64,000 bases of DNA from Micromonospora sp. WMMD961 (GCF_029626145.1 NZ_JARUBJ010000002.1:4313501-4377500); one strand, 5' to 3'; positions 17,538 to 27,062 are shown, numbered from the stretch's first letter. Numbers and translations are program-made. Notes: generated by a model not told the origin, from the letters alone.

Positions 17538-18002
17538 TCATCGATCCGTGGCGCGGTAGAGACGACTCACGGTCTCGGCGACGCAGACGGGCTTGCCACC
17601 GCCGTCGCTCTCCACGGTGACCGTCGCGACCAGCTGGACACCACCGCTCACCGGAGACACCTCGGCGATGGTGGCGGTGGCCCGCACGGCGGCGCCGACC
17701 CGGACCGGCGCGGGGAAGCGCACCCGGTTCAGCCCGTAGTTGACCCCCATCGTCACCCCGTCCACCCGGTAGAGCTGACCGGCCAGCGTCGGCAGCAGCG
17801 ACAGGGTCAGGTACCCGTGGGCGATGGTGCCGCCGAACGGCCCCGCCGCGGCCCGGGCCTGGTCGAGGTGGATCCACTGGTGGTCGTCGGTGGCGTCGGC
17901 GAAGAGGTCGACGCGCTTCTGCTCGATGCGGAGCCACGGCCCGGGCCCGAAGGTCTCGCCGACCGCGGCGGCCAACTCCTCGAACGAGCTGAAGACTCTC
18001 AT
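17538..18002 (-). CDS. MaoC-family enoyl-CoA hydratase
   Basis: Hot-dog fold dehydratase of 154 residues. The family motif is present as DATDDHQWIHLDQARA (residues ~36-51; catalytic Asp and His) and GGTIAHGYLTLSLLP. These enzymes hydrate 2-enoyl-CoA thioesters. It lies 17 bases downstream of the acyl-CoA dehydrogenase on the same strand, so the pair would desaturate then hydrate an acyl-CoA. The ATG at 18002 follows GGAGAG. Confidence 0.9.
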   Translation of the reverse strand: MRVFSSFEELAAAVGETFGPGPWLRIEQKRVDLFADATDDHQWIHLDQARAAAGPFGGTIAHGYLTLSLLPTLAGQLYRVDGVTMGVNYGLNRVRFPAPVRVGAAVRATATIAEVSPVSGGVQLVATVTVESDGGGKPVCVAETVSRLYRATDR

Positions 18003-18019
18003 GCCTGCTCTCCTTGCAG

Positions 18020-19168
18020 CTAGAAGGCGTTGACGCCGGTGAGCGCGCGGCCGATGAGGAGTTGCTGGATCTGGCTGGTGCCCTCGTAGAGGGTGGCGAC
18101 CCGGGCGTCGCGCAGGTACTTGCCGACCGGGTACTCGTCGATGTAGCCGTACCCACCGAACACCTGGACCGCGTTGTTGGCCGCGCGGACCGCGGCCTCG
18201 CTGGCGAAGAGCTTGGCCATCGACGCCTCGGTGGCGAACGGCTGGTCGCGGTCGATGAGGTCGGCGACCTGCCACACCAGAAGCCGGGCGGCGGCGGTGT
18301 CCACCGCGATCGCTGCCAGCAGTTGTTGGACGAGCTGGTGCCCGGCGATCGGCTTGCCGAACTGGGTCCGCTCCCCCGCGTAGCCGACCGCCGCGTCGAG
18401 GCAGCCCTGGGCAATGCCGACGCACCCGGCGGCCACCGACATCCGCCCCTTGGCGAGCGTGGCCAGGGCCAGGCGGAACCCACCGCCCTCGGGGCCGAGG
18501 CGGGCCGCGTCGGGCACGCGTACCTCGTCGAAGCCCAGCTCGCCGGTGGCCTGGCCGCGCAGGCCGAGCTTGCCGTGGATCTCCCGTCGGGTCAGCCCGG
18601 GGCTGTCGGTGGGCACCAGGAACGCGGTGATGCCTCGGTGCCCGGGGCCACCGGTGCGGGCGAAGACCAGCGCGACGTCGGCGGTGGTGCCGTTGGTGAT
18701 GAACGTCTTCGTGCCGGTGAGCAGCCAGTCGGTGCCGTCGCGGACCGCACGGGTGCGCAGCGCGGCGGCGTCCGAGCCGCTGTCCGGCTCGGTCAACGCG
18801 AAGCAGCCGAGTGCGGTGCCGGCGCAGAGTCGGGGCAGCCAGTCGGCTCGTTGTTCCGCGCTGCCGTGCCCGGCGATCGACTTCGCGACCAGGCCGAGGG
18901 AGACCGAGACGATGCCGCGCACCGCCGAGTCGCCGCGGCCCAGCTCTTCCAGGACCAGGCAGTACGCGAGGTGGTCGCCACCGGAGCCGCCCTCGGCCTC
19001 GCTGATGGTCAACCCCAGGAACCCCAGGTCACCCAGCATGCCGACGATGGCGGGGTCGACCGACTCGCGCCGGTCCCAGGTGGCCGCGTGCGGCACCAGC
19101 TCCCGGTCGGCGAACTCGGCGGCCAGTTGGCGGACCGCCGCCTGCTCGGCGGAGAGGGTGAGCTCCAT
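18020..19168 (-). CDS. Acyl-CoA dehydrogenase
   Basis: FAD-dependent acyl-CoA dehydrogenase of 382 residues, full length for the family. Signatures are CFALTEPDSGSDAAALRT (FAD and substrate loop), GERTQFGKPI, and the C-terminal VFGGYGYIDEYPVGKYLRDARVATLYEGTSQIQ with the likely catalytic Glu in YEGTSQ. It introduces the alpha-beta double bond into an acyl-CoA, feeding the MaoC hydratase next door. The ATG at 19168 is preferred to a TTG two codons earlier; no ribosome site is evident, so leaderless translation is possible. An imperfect palindrome lies just upstream. Confidence 0.92.
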   Translation of the reverse strand: MELTLSAEQAAVRQLAAEFADRELVPHAATWDRRESVDPAIVGMLGDLGFLGLTISEAEGGSGGDHLAYCLVLEELGRGDSAVRGIVSVSLGLVAKSIAGHGSAEQRADWLPRLCAGTALGCFALTEPDSGSDAAALRTRAVRDGTDWLLTGTKTFITNGTTADVALVFARTGGPGHRGITAFLVPTDSPGLTRREIHGKLGLRGQATGELGFDEVRVPDAARLGPEGGGFRLALATLAKGRMSVAAGCVGIAQGCLDAAVGYAGERTQFGKPIAGHQLVQQLLAAIAVDTAAARLLVWQVADLIDRDQPFATEASMAKLFASEAAVRAANNAVQVFGGYGYIDEYPVGKYLRDARVATLYEGTSQIQQLLIGRALTGVNAF

Positions 19169-19176
19169 GACCAATA

Positions 19177-19193
19177 AACTAGCGGTGATAGTT
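19177..19193. promoter_or_regulatory. Imperfect palindrome at the acyl-CoA dehydrogenase promoter
   Basis: AACTAGCGGTGATAGTT has five-base arms AACTA and TAGTT around seven bases, and lies 9-25 bases upstream of the acyl-CoA dehydrogenase ATG. Its half-sites differ from the TGCACT-type operators elsewhere in this cluster. It could be an operator for the TetR or LuxR regulator nearby. Confidence 0.4.
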
Positions 19194-19214
19194 AATGACG
19201 TCCAGACCGGAGGG

Positions 19215-22001
19215 TCATCGGTCGGAGGCCAGCCTGACGTGCCGCTCGGTGGCGAACGCGCGCACCAACTCGGTACGCGAGCGGATGCCCAGCCGGTGAA
19301 AGACGTTGCGCAGGTGGTGGTCCACCGTGCGGGTGGACAGGAACATCCGGGCGGCGATCTCCCGGTTGGTGGCGCCCTCCGCGACCAGCTCGGCGATCCG
19401 CAGTTGTTGCCCGGTCAGCAGTCGCGCCGCCGGCAGGTCCGGTGGTCCGACCGACTCACCGGCCGCCCGCAACTCCGTGGTGGCCTGCTCGGCCCAGCAA
19501 CCGACCCCGAGCAGCGTGAACATCTCGCGGGCCTGGTGCAGGTGGGTACGCGCGTCGCGGGGGCGTCGACTGCGGCGCAGCTCCTGACCGAAGAGCAGCT
19601 CGGTGCGTGCCCGCTCGAACGTGCCGGCCTCGGTCGGGTGCAGCCGCAGCGCACGCTGGAACTCCTGCTCGGCCTCGGGGCCGCCGCGCGGCGCGAGCAG
19701 CGCGTGGCACCGGGCGGACAGGGCCCGCCGCAACGGGCTCGCGGTGCTGCTGGCCCATCTGTCGAACACGGCGAGAGCCGCCGTCGCGGTCGGCCGGCAG
19801 GGCAGGTGGGCCGCCGCCTCCACCAGGTACGGAGTGGCCATCACCTGCACCAGCACCTGACCGCGCCCGGTGCCGAGCCGGGCCAACGACGCCAACCGGT
19901 CCGCAGCCTCGGCGTGCCGGCCGTCGACCAGGTCGAGCACCGCCAGGGCCCAACCGGCGAGCGCGTGCGGACGGCTGCCCGGCATCGGCGCCTCGCCGAT
20001 CTCGCGGATCCACCGCAGGCTGGTGTCCCGGTCCGCCCGCACGGCGGCGAGCACGGCGAGCATGCCGAGATGGACGTTGGCGCAGTTGACCTGACCGGTG
20101 GCCCGCGCGACCCGCAGCCCGTCGCGGGAGGTCGCCGCCGCCGCCTCGTGCCGACCCAACCAGTACTCGGCGACGGCCCGCAACTCCAGCGCCCGGGACA
20201 GCATGGACAGCTCGCCCCGCTCGCGGGCCACCCCGACGGCACGGTCGGCGAGTTGGTGTGCCGCGCCGTCCACCGCGACCACCAGGCCAGCTGCTGCGGC
20301 GCAGCTCAGCGCGGTGGGAGTCAGCGCCGGCCCGGTCAGCCGACCACCCAGCACGACGGCGCGGCGCAACGCGGGGCCGGCCCGCTCGTGGTCACCGCGC
20401 AGGGTCGCCGCCACCCCGCCGACCAGACTGCCCATCAGCTCCAGTGCGGGAGGGTCGTCCGGCCGCCGCAACGCCAACGCCCGGCGGCCCACCTCGGCAT
20501 ACCGGTACTGGTCACCGGCGAAGCAGACCGCCTCGCCGGCTCGAACCAGCCCGGACAGTGCCCGCGCACGATCGGTGCCGGCCACCGCCGCGGCGGCGGC
20601 GAGCAACCGGGCCGACGCACGTGCCGCCGTGCCGCACCGCAGCTCCAGCTCACCGAGCAGCAGGTCGGCGCGACCCCGGACGCCCGGGTCCGTGCACACC
20701 GGGCGGAGGCGGTCGAGGAGGAGCCGAGCCACGTCGGGCTGTCCCCCGGCCCAGGCATACTGGGCGGCGGTCAGCAGCCGGGCGGCTGTCCGGGTTGGTT
20801 CGTCGCTGAGGTCGGCGGCCCAGCGCAGCGCCGCCGACGCGGTGGCCCAGCCGCCGGCGCCACCGACTGCCGCCTGTTCCAGCTCGTCGGCGAGGGCCGG
20901 GTCCGCACCGGCCGCGGCGGCGGCGAGATGCATCGCGCGGCGCAGCCGCTGCCCGTCGGCGACCAGCACCCCGGCGAGCAGTCGGTGCGCCGTACGCCGT
21001 TGCGCGAGCGTCGCACTCGACGCGATCAGAGCGCGCACCAACGGTTGCGGGAACGTGACGCCCCGCGGCTCGACGCGCACCAGGCCGGCGACCTCCGCCG
21101 GGGCAAGCGCCTCGACCTCGGCGCCGGCGACACCCGCGGCCCGGATCAGAGTGCCCGGCTCGCCGTCCTCGTCGAGTGCCGCGAGCAGCAGCACCCGCCG
21201 GGTGTCCGGCGGTAACCGGTCCAGCCGGGCTCGGTACGCGCGGCCCAGCGCGCCGTCCGCCGGTGGCGCGGTGGGCAGCGGATCCTCTCCCCGCCACTGC
21301 CCCGGGGTGAGCACCTCGGCCAGATCCACCAGGGCCTGCGGGTTGCCGCCACCGACCACCGCGAGGGTGGCCGCGACCGGCGCGGTGGGGCACTCGGGCA
21401 GCCGGTCGGTGAGGATGGCGACGCTGTCGCGCACGTCGAGCGGCCGGAGTCGGTGTGCCGGCACTCCGTCGATCATGGTGGTGACATCGGCGGTGAGCAG
21501 GACTGCGACCGGCAGGTGCCGTAGCCTGCGCGCCACGAAGGCCAGCACCTGCGCCGTCTGGGGATCGCCCCGGTCGACGTCGTCCATCACGGCGAGCAGC
21601 GGATGGTCCCCGGCGGCGGCGGCGAGCAACCCGAGCACCGCCATCGACAGCGTCAGCTGGCGGTCGGCCGGGCAGCTCTCCCCGGCCAGCGCGCGCCGCA
21701 GCAGTTGGCGTTGCTCGTCGGCCAGTGCGGCCGTCCGGTCGAGCACCGGGTCGAGCAAACGTTGCAGGCCGGCGTACGGCAGCGAAGCCTCCTCGGCGAG
21801 CCCGTTGCCGGCGAGCACGGCGCAGGTCTGGGCGTACCGGCGGGCGTAGCCGACCAGGGCGGTGCGGCCCGATCCGGGCTCCCCCTGCAACAGCAGGGCC
21901 CCGCCGCCATCGGTCACTCCGTCGAGCAGGCTCCGGAGCGCTCGACATTCGTCGTCTCGCCCACGCAGCACGGTTAATTGCACTCTCGATGCAGTAACCA
22001 T
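19215..22001 (-). CDS. LAL-type LuxR-family regulator with AAA ATPase
   Basis: Large ATP-binding regulator of the LuxR family, 928 residues. An N-terminal ATPase domain has Walker A GEPGSGRTALVG (~residues 38-49) and a Walker B LLAVMDDVDRG. A long helical TPR-like middle follows, and the C-terminal LuxR helix-turn-helix reads LVAEGATNREIAARMFLS. Such MalT-like proteins activate catabolic or biosynthetic operons after binding ligand and ATP. Within this cluster it probably responds to the imported acid or its CoA ester. The start is uncertain: ATG at 22001 is used, but GTG at 21983 or 21971 is possible. That matters because a TGCACT-type palindrome spans 21979-21993. Confidence 0.85.
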   Translation of the reverse strand: MVTASRVQLTVLRGRDDECRALRSLLDGVTDGGGALLLQGEPGSGRTALVGYARRYAQTCAVLAGNGLAEEASLPYAGLQRLLDPVLDRTAALADEQRQLLRRALAGESCPADRQLTLSMAVLGLLAAAAGDHPLLAVMDDVDRGDPQTAQVLAFVARRLRHLPVAVLLTADVTTMIDGVPAHRLRPLDVRDSVAILTDRLPECPTAPVAATLAVVGGGNPQALVDLAEVLTPGQWRGEDPLPTAPPADGALGRAYRARLDRLPPDTRRVLLLAALDEDGEPGTLIRAAGVAGAEVEALAPAEVAGLVRVEPRGVTFPQPLVRALIASSATLAQRRTAHRLLAGVLVADGQRLRRAMHLAAAAAGADPALADELEQAAVGGAGGWATASAALRWAADLSDEPTRTAARLLTAAQYAWAGGQPDVARLLLDRLRPVCTDPGVRGRADLLLGELELRCGTAARASARLLAAAAAVAGTDRARALSGLVRAGEAVCFAGDQYRYAEVGRRALALRRPDDPPALELMGSLVGGVAATLRGDHERAGPALRRAVVLGGRLTGPALTPTALSCAAAAGLVVAVDGAAHQLADRAVGVARERGELSMLSRALELRAVAEYWLGRHEAAAATSRDGLRVARATGQVNCANVHLGMLAVLAAVRADRDTSLRWIREIGEAPMPGSRPHALAGWALAVLDLVDGRHAEAADRLASLARLGTGRGQVLVQVMATPYLVEAAAHLPCRPTATAALAVFDRWASSTASPLRRALSARCHALLAPRGGPEAEQEFQRALRLHPTEAGTFERARTELLFGQELRRSRRPRDARTHLHQAREMFTLLGVGCWAEQATTELRAAGESVGPPDLPAARLLTGQQLRIAELVAEGATNREIAARMFLSTRTVDHHLRNVFHRLGIRSRTELVRAFATERHVRLASDR
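21979..21993. promoter_or_regulatory. TetR-like operator at the LuxR gene start
   Basis: TGCACTCTCGATGCA matches the pattern TRCACT-N4-RTGYA also found before the SDR and the ABC importer operon. With the ATG at 22001 it lies in codons 3-8; with a downstream GTG start it would lie at the promoter or start site. Confidence 0.5.
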
Positions 22002-22111
22002 GCATGCCAGTGTCACCCATCGGAAACCGAATGGAAAGAGCTGCGCCCTGCTGCCGCGACAGGTTCCGGCGGAGAACCCGCCCGGTCGGCTCCGGCGTCG
22101 CTCCGCCGGCG

Positions 22112-22723
22112 TCAGTCGGCCGCGACCTCGGCCAACAGGGCACCCACCGTCCGGGTCATCACCGCGCGAGCCTGGTCCACGCCGAGCCCGAGGCCGTAGC
22201 GCAGCATCGACCAGGCCGGCCACATGCTCGCCGCCACCAGGGCGTTGAGCAGTTGTTCCCGACCGCGACCAGCCTGGGCCAGCTCGGCGGCGAAGAGCTC
22301 CTCGACCTCGTCGCGCACCCGGTCGATGTGCTTGAGGCGGTTGCGGTGCAGCTGTTCGGAGACCGGCTCCCGCATCTGTGCGGCCCGCGCCGACGGCGTG
22401 ATGAGCTGGAGCAGCCGGGCCCGCTGCCGGCAGTACGCGTCGACCCGCTTCGCCAGCGGCAACCCGGTCGGCACCGACCGGAAGGCGGCGTCCTGCTGGC
22501 GGAGCACCTCCGCGCCGCTCGCCTCGAAGAGCGTCTCCATGTCCTTGAAGTTGGTCCACAGCGTCCGCAGCGAGATGCCGGCCCGTTCGGCGATGCGTTC
22601 CCCCGTCGGGCGCAGGTCACCCTCACCGATGAGCGCGAGATGCGCGTCGACGATGGCCGCACGGGTGCGCTCGGCCCGGGCGGTGCGCCCGTCGACCCGA
22701 CTCGCTACCTCGACCCCGTCCAT
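22112..22723 (-). CDS. TetR-family transcriptional regulator
   Basis: Regulator of 203 residues. The N-terminal HTH is clear: TRAAIVDAHLALIGEGDLRPTGERIAERAGISLRTLWTNFKDMETLF (~residues 19-64). The C-terminal ligand domain is of a generic TetR_C type. The start at 22723 is preceded by GGCGGGGGCGG; the frame extends upstream without coding character. It lies between the LuxR regulator and the SDR in a cluster where three promoters share a 15-bp palindrome, making it the best local candidate for their repressor, with an acyl-CoA or free acid as likely ligand. That assignment is inference. Confidence 0.88.
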   Translation of the reverse strand: MDGVEVASRVDGRTARAERTRAAIVDAHLALIGEGDLRPTGERIAERAGISLRTLWTNFKDMETLFEASGAEVLRQQDAAFRSVPTGLPLAKRVDAYCRQRARLLQLITPSARAAQMREPVSEQLHRNRLKHIDRVRDEVEELFAAELAQAGRGREQLLNALVAASMWPAWSMLRYGLGLGVDQARAVMTRTVGALLAEVAAD

Positions 22724-22817
22724 CCGCCCCCGCCTCCTCACCGCCACGGCGCCTCCTGACGCACCGCCGAGTCTAGACAGGCGGTGATCAGCGGCTCCGG
22801 GCCGACCGTCGGCACCG

Positions 22818-23585
22818 TCATCCGGCCCCACCGGCCAGCGAGACGCCGCCGTCACAGACGATCGTCCGCCCGGTCATCCAGGCGGCGTCGGCGGAGGCCA
22901 GGAAGGCGACCGCGCCCGCCACGTCCGGCGGCAGGCCGAGACGCCCGAGCGGGTACCGCGCCGCGACGTCGTCCTCGCGGCCCTCGTAGAGCGCGGCGGC
23001 GAAGCGGGTCTTCACCACGCCGGGCGCGACCGCGTTGACCCGCACGGCCGGCCCCAACTCCACGGCGAGGCTGGCGGTGAGGTGGTTGAGCGCGGCCTTG
23101 CTCACCCCGTAGAAGGCGATGCCGGGCGCCGGTGCGAGACCGGCGATCGACGAGATGTTGACGATGCCGCCGCCCCGCTCGGTCATGCCGGAGGCACACA
23201 CCTCCTGTGTCCAGCCGAGCGTGGCGACCACGTTCACGTCGAGGATCTTGCGGGCGGCGGCCGGGTCCAGCCCGAGCAGCGGCCCGTGCACCGGGTTGAT
23301 CCCGGTGTTGTTGACCAGCAGGTCCACCGGCCCGAACGCCTCACTGACCTGGCGCACCGCACGGGCGCGGTGTTCGGGGTCGTCGGACCGGCCGGGCACC
23401 GCCACTGCGTACGCCGGACCGCCCAGGGCGGTGACCGCCTCGGCGAGCGCCTCGGGGTGTCGGGCGGTCAGCCCGACCCGGGCGCCTTCGGCGACGAGGC
23501 GTTGGGCGATGGCCAGGCCGATGCCGCGGCTCGCGCCGGTGACGATGGCGACACGGTCCACAAGGCGAGCCGAATATGCATTCAC
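22818..23585 (-). CDS. SDR-family oxidoreductase
   Basis: Short-chain dehydrogenase/reductase of 255 residues. The cofactor motif TGASRGIG (residues ~16-23), NNTG (normally NNAG), the active-site Ser in NISSIAG, YGVSK (Tyr and Lys) and the C-terminal PPDVAGAVAFLASADAAWMTG all fit classical SDRs such as 3-oxoacyl or 3-hydroxyacyl reductases. It could oxidise the hydroxyacyl product made by the MaoC hydratase. The GTG start is supported by a -10 hexamer TACTAT seven bases upstream with no ribosome site, the pattern of a leaderless transcript. Confidence 0.9.
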   Translation of the reverse strand: MNAYSARLVDRVAIVTGASRGIGLAIAQRLVAEGARVGLTARHPEALAEAVTALGGPAYAVAVPGRSDDPEHRARAVRQVSEAFGPVDLLVNNTGINPVHGPLLGLDPAAARKILDVNVVATLGWTQEVCASGMTERGGGIVNISSIAGLAPAPGIAFYGVSKAALNHLTASLAVELGPAVRVNAVAPGVVKTRFAAALYEGREDDVAARYPLGRLGLPPDVAGAVAFLASADAAWMTGRTIVCDGGVSLAGGAG

Positions 23586-23591
23586 AGTGCA
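23577..23591. promoter_or_regulatory. TetR-like operator over the SDR transcription start
   Basis: Read on the minus strand this is TGCACTGTGAATGCA, matching TRCACT-N4-RTGYA. It spans the GTG start of the SDR gene and abuts the -10 hexamer TACTAT (23598 to 23593), so a bound repressor would block initiation. Confidence 0.6.
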
Positions 23592-23657
23592 GATAGTAGG
23601 AGGACGAATCGGTGGTGGTCAACGCCCCGGACGATCGGTCGGAAGGAGTGGGCACAG

Positions 23658-23703
23658 CCGTCCGACCGGGCACGGTCACACGCGACCACGCCCGGTCGGA
23701 CGG
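23658..23703 (-). terminator. Terminator of the ABC importer operon
   Basis: Perfect 14-bp stem (23658-23671 with 23690-23703) around an 18-base loop, starting 16 bases past the stop of the substrate-binding protein gene, the last gene of the operon. Confidence 0.75.
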
Positions 23704-23718
23704 CTGCTGTCCGGGTCG

Positions 23719-25005
23719 TCAGGAGCCGGTCGGCACCCCGTTCGCCGGCGGCGCGGCCGGCGTGGCGGTGTACTCGTTGACCGCCCCGTCCGCCTCGTCG
23801 GTCTCGTACGCCGGCCCGAAGTAGGTCTGCACTCCCCCGCTCACCCGGCTCAGCCGCTGACCGCCGTAGCCGCTGTGGTCCTTCTCGGAGAAGCGCAGCG
23901 GCACCAGCCCGGGGCCCTGGAAGCCGCCCTTCTGCACGGCGTCGATGACCTTCTCCCGGGTGAGGTCCTTGCCGGCGGCGAGCAACGTCTGCACGAAGAG
24001 GTAGCCGACCGACATGCCGTAGACGGTGTTGCCGTCGAACGGGGCGTCCCCGTTGTGCTCCTTGTTGACCTTCGTGAAGAGCTGGATCCACGGGTTGGCG
24101 GTGTCGTTCTGCATCGGCAGGTAGTTGGTGCCGACCATGCCCTCCAGCAGCGGTGCGGCCTCGCCGAGCTGCTTGGCCAGGGTCGGATGGTCGGCGCCGA
24201 CGTTGGAGACCAGCCACTGCGGCTTGAAGCCCAGCCGTGCCGCGGTGCCGACGGAAAGCGCGGTGAAGCCGGGCACGGTGGCGAGCACGACGACCTGGCA
24301 CCCGGCCGCCTTGAACGCGCCGATCTGCGGCGCGACGTTGGTGTTGCTGGTGACGTACGTCTGCTTCACCGCCACGGCACCCGCGCCGAGCACCTTCTCC
24401 ACACCGGCCAGGCTGTCCCGGCCGAAGTCGTCGTCCTGACCGAGGAAGCACACCTTCTGCCCGGCGAGGTTCGTCTTCGCGTAGTTGGCGAGGATCTTGC
24501 CCTCGACCGTGTAGTCCGGGTTGAACCCGAACGTGCCGGGATACTTGTCCGGCTGGTCCCAGCTGCGGCTGCCGGAGGCGACGAACAGGTCGGGCACCCG
24601 GTTGCTCTTGAGGAAGTCGAGCACGCCGGTGTGTGTCGGCGTCCCGAGGCCGTTGAGGATGGCGAAGACCTTGTCCTGCAGGACGAGCTGACGGACCACC
24701 TGCTGGGTGTTCGCCGGGTTGTAGCCGTCGTCCATGATCTTGTAGGTGATCTTCCGGCCGTGCACACCGCCGTTGGCGTTCACGTAGTCGAAGTACGCCT
24801 TCGTCGCCGGGGCGATCTTCGAGTAGCCGGCCGAGGCCGGACCGGTGAGCGGCATGTGGGTGCCGACGACGACCTCGGTGTCGGTGACGCCCGGCACCGA
24901 CGCTCCGCCGGGACCGGAGCCGTCGTCACCGCTACAACCAGCGGCGGCGGCCAACAGGGCGATGGTGCTGGCGATCGCGAGACCACGTTGTGCCAAACGG
25001 TGCAT
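23719..25005 (-). CDS. Branched-chain-type ABC substrate-binding lipoprotein
   Basis: LivK-type periplasmic-binding lipoprotein of 428 residues. The lipoprotein signal ends in LLAAAAGC, with the lipidated Cys near residue 24. The mature part starts with the family-typical TDTEVVVGTHMPLTGPASAGY and continues as a Type I binding fold. It captures the substrate for the importer encoded upstream in the same operon. The family binds amino acids, amides, aromatic acids and other small acids; the acyl-CoA genes nearby suggest a carboxylic acid. The ATG at 25005 has AAAGG 12 bases upstream; a GTG three codons earlier is possible. Confidence 0.9.
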   Translation of the reverse strand: MHRLAQRGLAIASTIALLAAAAGCSGDDGSGPGGASVPGVTDTEVVVGTHMPLTGPASAGYSKIAPATKAYFDYVNANGGVHGRKITYKIMDDGYNPANTQQVVRQLVLQDKVFAILNGLGTPTHTGVLDFLKSNRVPDLFVASGSRSWDQPDKYPGTFGFNPDYTVEGKILANYAKTNLAGQKVCFLGQDDDFGRDSLAGVEKVLGAGAVAVKQTYVTSNTNVAPQIGAFKAAGCQVVVLATVPGFTALSVGTAARLGFKPQWLVSNVGADHPTLAKQLGEAAPLLEGMVGTNYLPMQNDTANPWIQLFTKVNKEHNGDAPFDGNTVYGMSVGYLFVQTLLAAGKDLTREKVIDAVQKGGFQGPGLVPLRFSEKDHSGYGGQRLSRVSGGVQTYFGPAYETDEADGAVNEYTATPAAPPANGVPTGS

Positions 25006-25089
25006 GGAGAACACCGACCTTTCTCGGTCCGGTTTGCGGGAACGGTGTGGGTGGTGGGGTGCCCGGCCGGGGCCGGGCTGGAGAACAGC

Positions 25090-26187
25090 TCAGGAACGCC
25101 GGGCCCGCAGGCGCCGACCAAGACGGGACAACAGCCCCTGCACGCCGCCGGGTGCGGCGATCATGACGACGATCAGGGTGAGACCGAAGATCGCCAGCGG
25201 GAGGTTGCCCTCCAGCCGCTGCGCCACCGCGGGCGAGAGCGTGAGCAACTCCGTCACGGAGTGGGTGAGGTCGGGCAGGGCCACCAGCAGGACGGCCCCC
25301 CACAACGCGCCGGTGAGCCGGCCCAGACCGCCGATCACCACGGCCATCAGCAGAAACAGCGACAGGGTCAGCGAGAACGCCCCCGGGGAGACGCTCTGCG
25401 CGAGGACCGCCAGCAACGCCCCGCCGAGCCCGGCGGTGGCGGCACTGACCACGAACGCGAGGACCTGGGTGCGGGCCACGTGGATGCCGGCGAGACGGGC
25501 TGCCACCTCGTCGTCCCGGACCGCCCGGAAGGTCCGCCCGTACCGGCTGCGGATGAGATTGGCCAGCAGCAACAGGGCGAGCAGGGTCGCCGCCCCGGTG
25601 AGCCAGAGCTGCCACCGCTCATAGGGGAAGTACGGGCCGAGCGCCAGCGGTGGCGGCTCCACCGGCACGGACAGCCCCTGCTCCCCGTTGAACACACCGT
25701 CGAAGGTGACCGCCAACGCCGGCACGACGATGGCCACCGCGAGGGTCACCCCGGCCAGGTAGGGGCCCCGCAGCCGGGCCGCGGCCACACCGACCACCGC
25801 GCCGACCGCGACAGTGCTGACGATCGCCGCGACCAACGAGAGCGGCAACAGCCAGCCGCCGGTCATCCCCCGGTCGGCGAACGCGTTCTGACACAGCGCC
25901 ACGGTGTACGCGCCGGTGGCCATCAACGCCCCGTGCCCGAGCGACAGTTGACCGTTCAGGCCGGTGAGGACGGTCAGCCCGGCGGTCGCGCAGAGGTAGG
26001 CCGCCACGGTGGCGAGCTGGAAGTTCCGGAACGGCTCCACGGCGTAGCTGACCCCCACCAGCACCAACCCGACGGCGAGCACCACCGCGAGGTGGCGCAG
26101 CAGGGTCGAGCCACGTCGCCGGTCGACGGGTCGGCCCTTGTCGACGAGCTGCTGTTTCGGCGGCATTGCCGCCCTCGTGGCGCTCAC
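25090..26187 (-). CDS. Branched-chain-type ABC permease LivM
   Basis: Membrane permease of 365 residues with about ten hydrophobic segments and the LivM hallmarks GLNGQLSLGHGALMATGAYT and GGLGRLTGALWGAVLL. It starts in a GTGA overlap with LivH upstream and is followed after about 84 bases by the binding-protein gene. It pairs with LivH to form the transmembrane channel. Confidence 0.93.
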   Translation of the reverse strand: MSATRAAMPPKQQLVDKGRPVDRRRGSTLLRHLAVVLAVGLVLVGVSYAVEPFRNFQLATVAAYLCATAGLTVLTGLNGQLSLGHGALMATGAYTVALCQNAFADRGMTGGWLLPLSLVAAIVSTVAVGAVVGVAAARLRGPYLAGVTLAVAIVVPALAVTFDGVFNGEQGLSVPVEPPPLALGPYFPYERWQLWLTGAATLLALLLLANLIRSRYGRTFRAVRDDEVAARLAGIHVARTQVLAFVVSAATAGLGGALLAVLAQSVSPGAFSLTLSLFLLMAVVIGGLGRLTGALWGAVLLVALPDLTHSVTELLTLSPAVAQRLEGNLPLAIFGLTLIVVMIAAPGGVQGLLSRLGRRLRARRS

Positions 26188-27062
26188 ACCCGCCTCGCCG
26201 CGACCGGGGCGAACAACCCGCCGGGCCGGACCAGCAGCACCGCCAACAGCAGGACCAGCACCGCGAGCGGAGTGAGATCACTGCCGGCGTAGCCGCTCAC
26301 GTAGGAGAGCAGCAGACCCACCACCAGACCGCCGACCACCGCGCCCGGAGGGCTGTCCAACCCGCCCACCACCGCCGCCGTGAACGCCGAGACGAACACC
26401 AGGTCCATCGCGTGCGGGTGCAGGCCCAACTCGGTCGGGATGACCAGCATGGCGGCCAGTGCGCCCACCCCGGACGCCAGCGCCCACCCGAGGGTCAGCA
26501 TGCCACCGACGTTGACCCCGAGCAGCCGGGACACCTCGGGCGCGAAGGCCGCCGCGCGCATCCGCAACCCCACCGGGGTACGCGCGAACATCCAGGCGAG
26601 GCCGCTGACCACCACCCCGATCGCGGCGAAGACGAACAGGTCGTACGGCGACAGCACCGCGACACCGCCCACGCTGAGGGCGGACCGGCTGAACGGCGCT
26701 TCGGCGGGACGGAACTCGTTGCCGTACACCATGCCCAGCACGGCCTGGATCAACAGCACCAGCCCGAGCGCGACGATCACCGGGTTGAGCGGTGAGGCGT
26801 GGTCGACGTGCCGCATCACCACGCGGTCCACCAGCGCACCGAGCAACAGGCCGGCGACGATCGCGACCACGAAGCCCAGCCAGTAGGAACCGGTCGCGGC
26901 GGCGACGGTGTACGCGACGTACGCGGCGGCGACGGCCATCGCCCCCTGGGCGAAGTTGACGACCCGCGCCGCCCGCCAGATGAGCACCAGGGCCAGCGCG
27001 AACGCGGCGTACACCGCGCCCCGGGACAGGCCGTCGACGGTGAGGAAGACGAAGCGGTCCAA
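26184..27062 (-). CDS. Branched-chain-type ABC permease LivH
   Basis: Permease of 292 residues with about eight membrane segments. The LivH signature RVVNFAQGAMAVAAAYVAY and the C-terminal GGLDSPPGAVVGGLVVGL are clear. It begins with TTG; a strong GGAGGGAGGA ribosome site just upstream fixes this start. It overlaps LivM by four bases. Confidence 0.92.
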   Translation of the reverse strand: MDRFVFLTVDGLSRGAVYAAFALALVLIWRAARVVNFAQGAMAVAAAYVAYTVAAATGSYWLGFVVAIVAGLLLGALVDRVVMRHVDHASPLNPVIVALGLVLLIQAVLGMVYGNEFRPAEAPFSRSALSVGGVAVLSPYDLFVFAAIGVVVSGLAWMFARTPVGLRMRAAAFAPEVSRLLGVNVGGMLTLGWALASGVGALAAMLVIPTELGLHPHAMDLVFVSAFTAAVVGGLDSPPGAVVGGLVVGLLLSYVSGYAGSDLTPLAVLVLLLAVLLVRPGGLFAPVAARRV

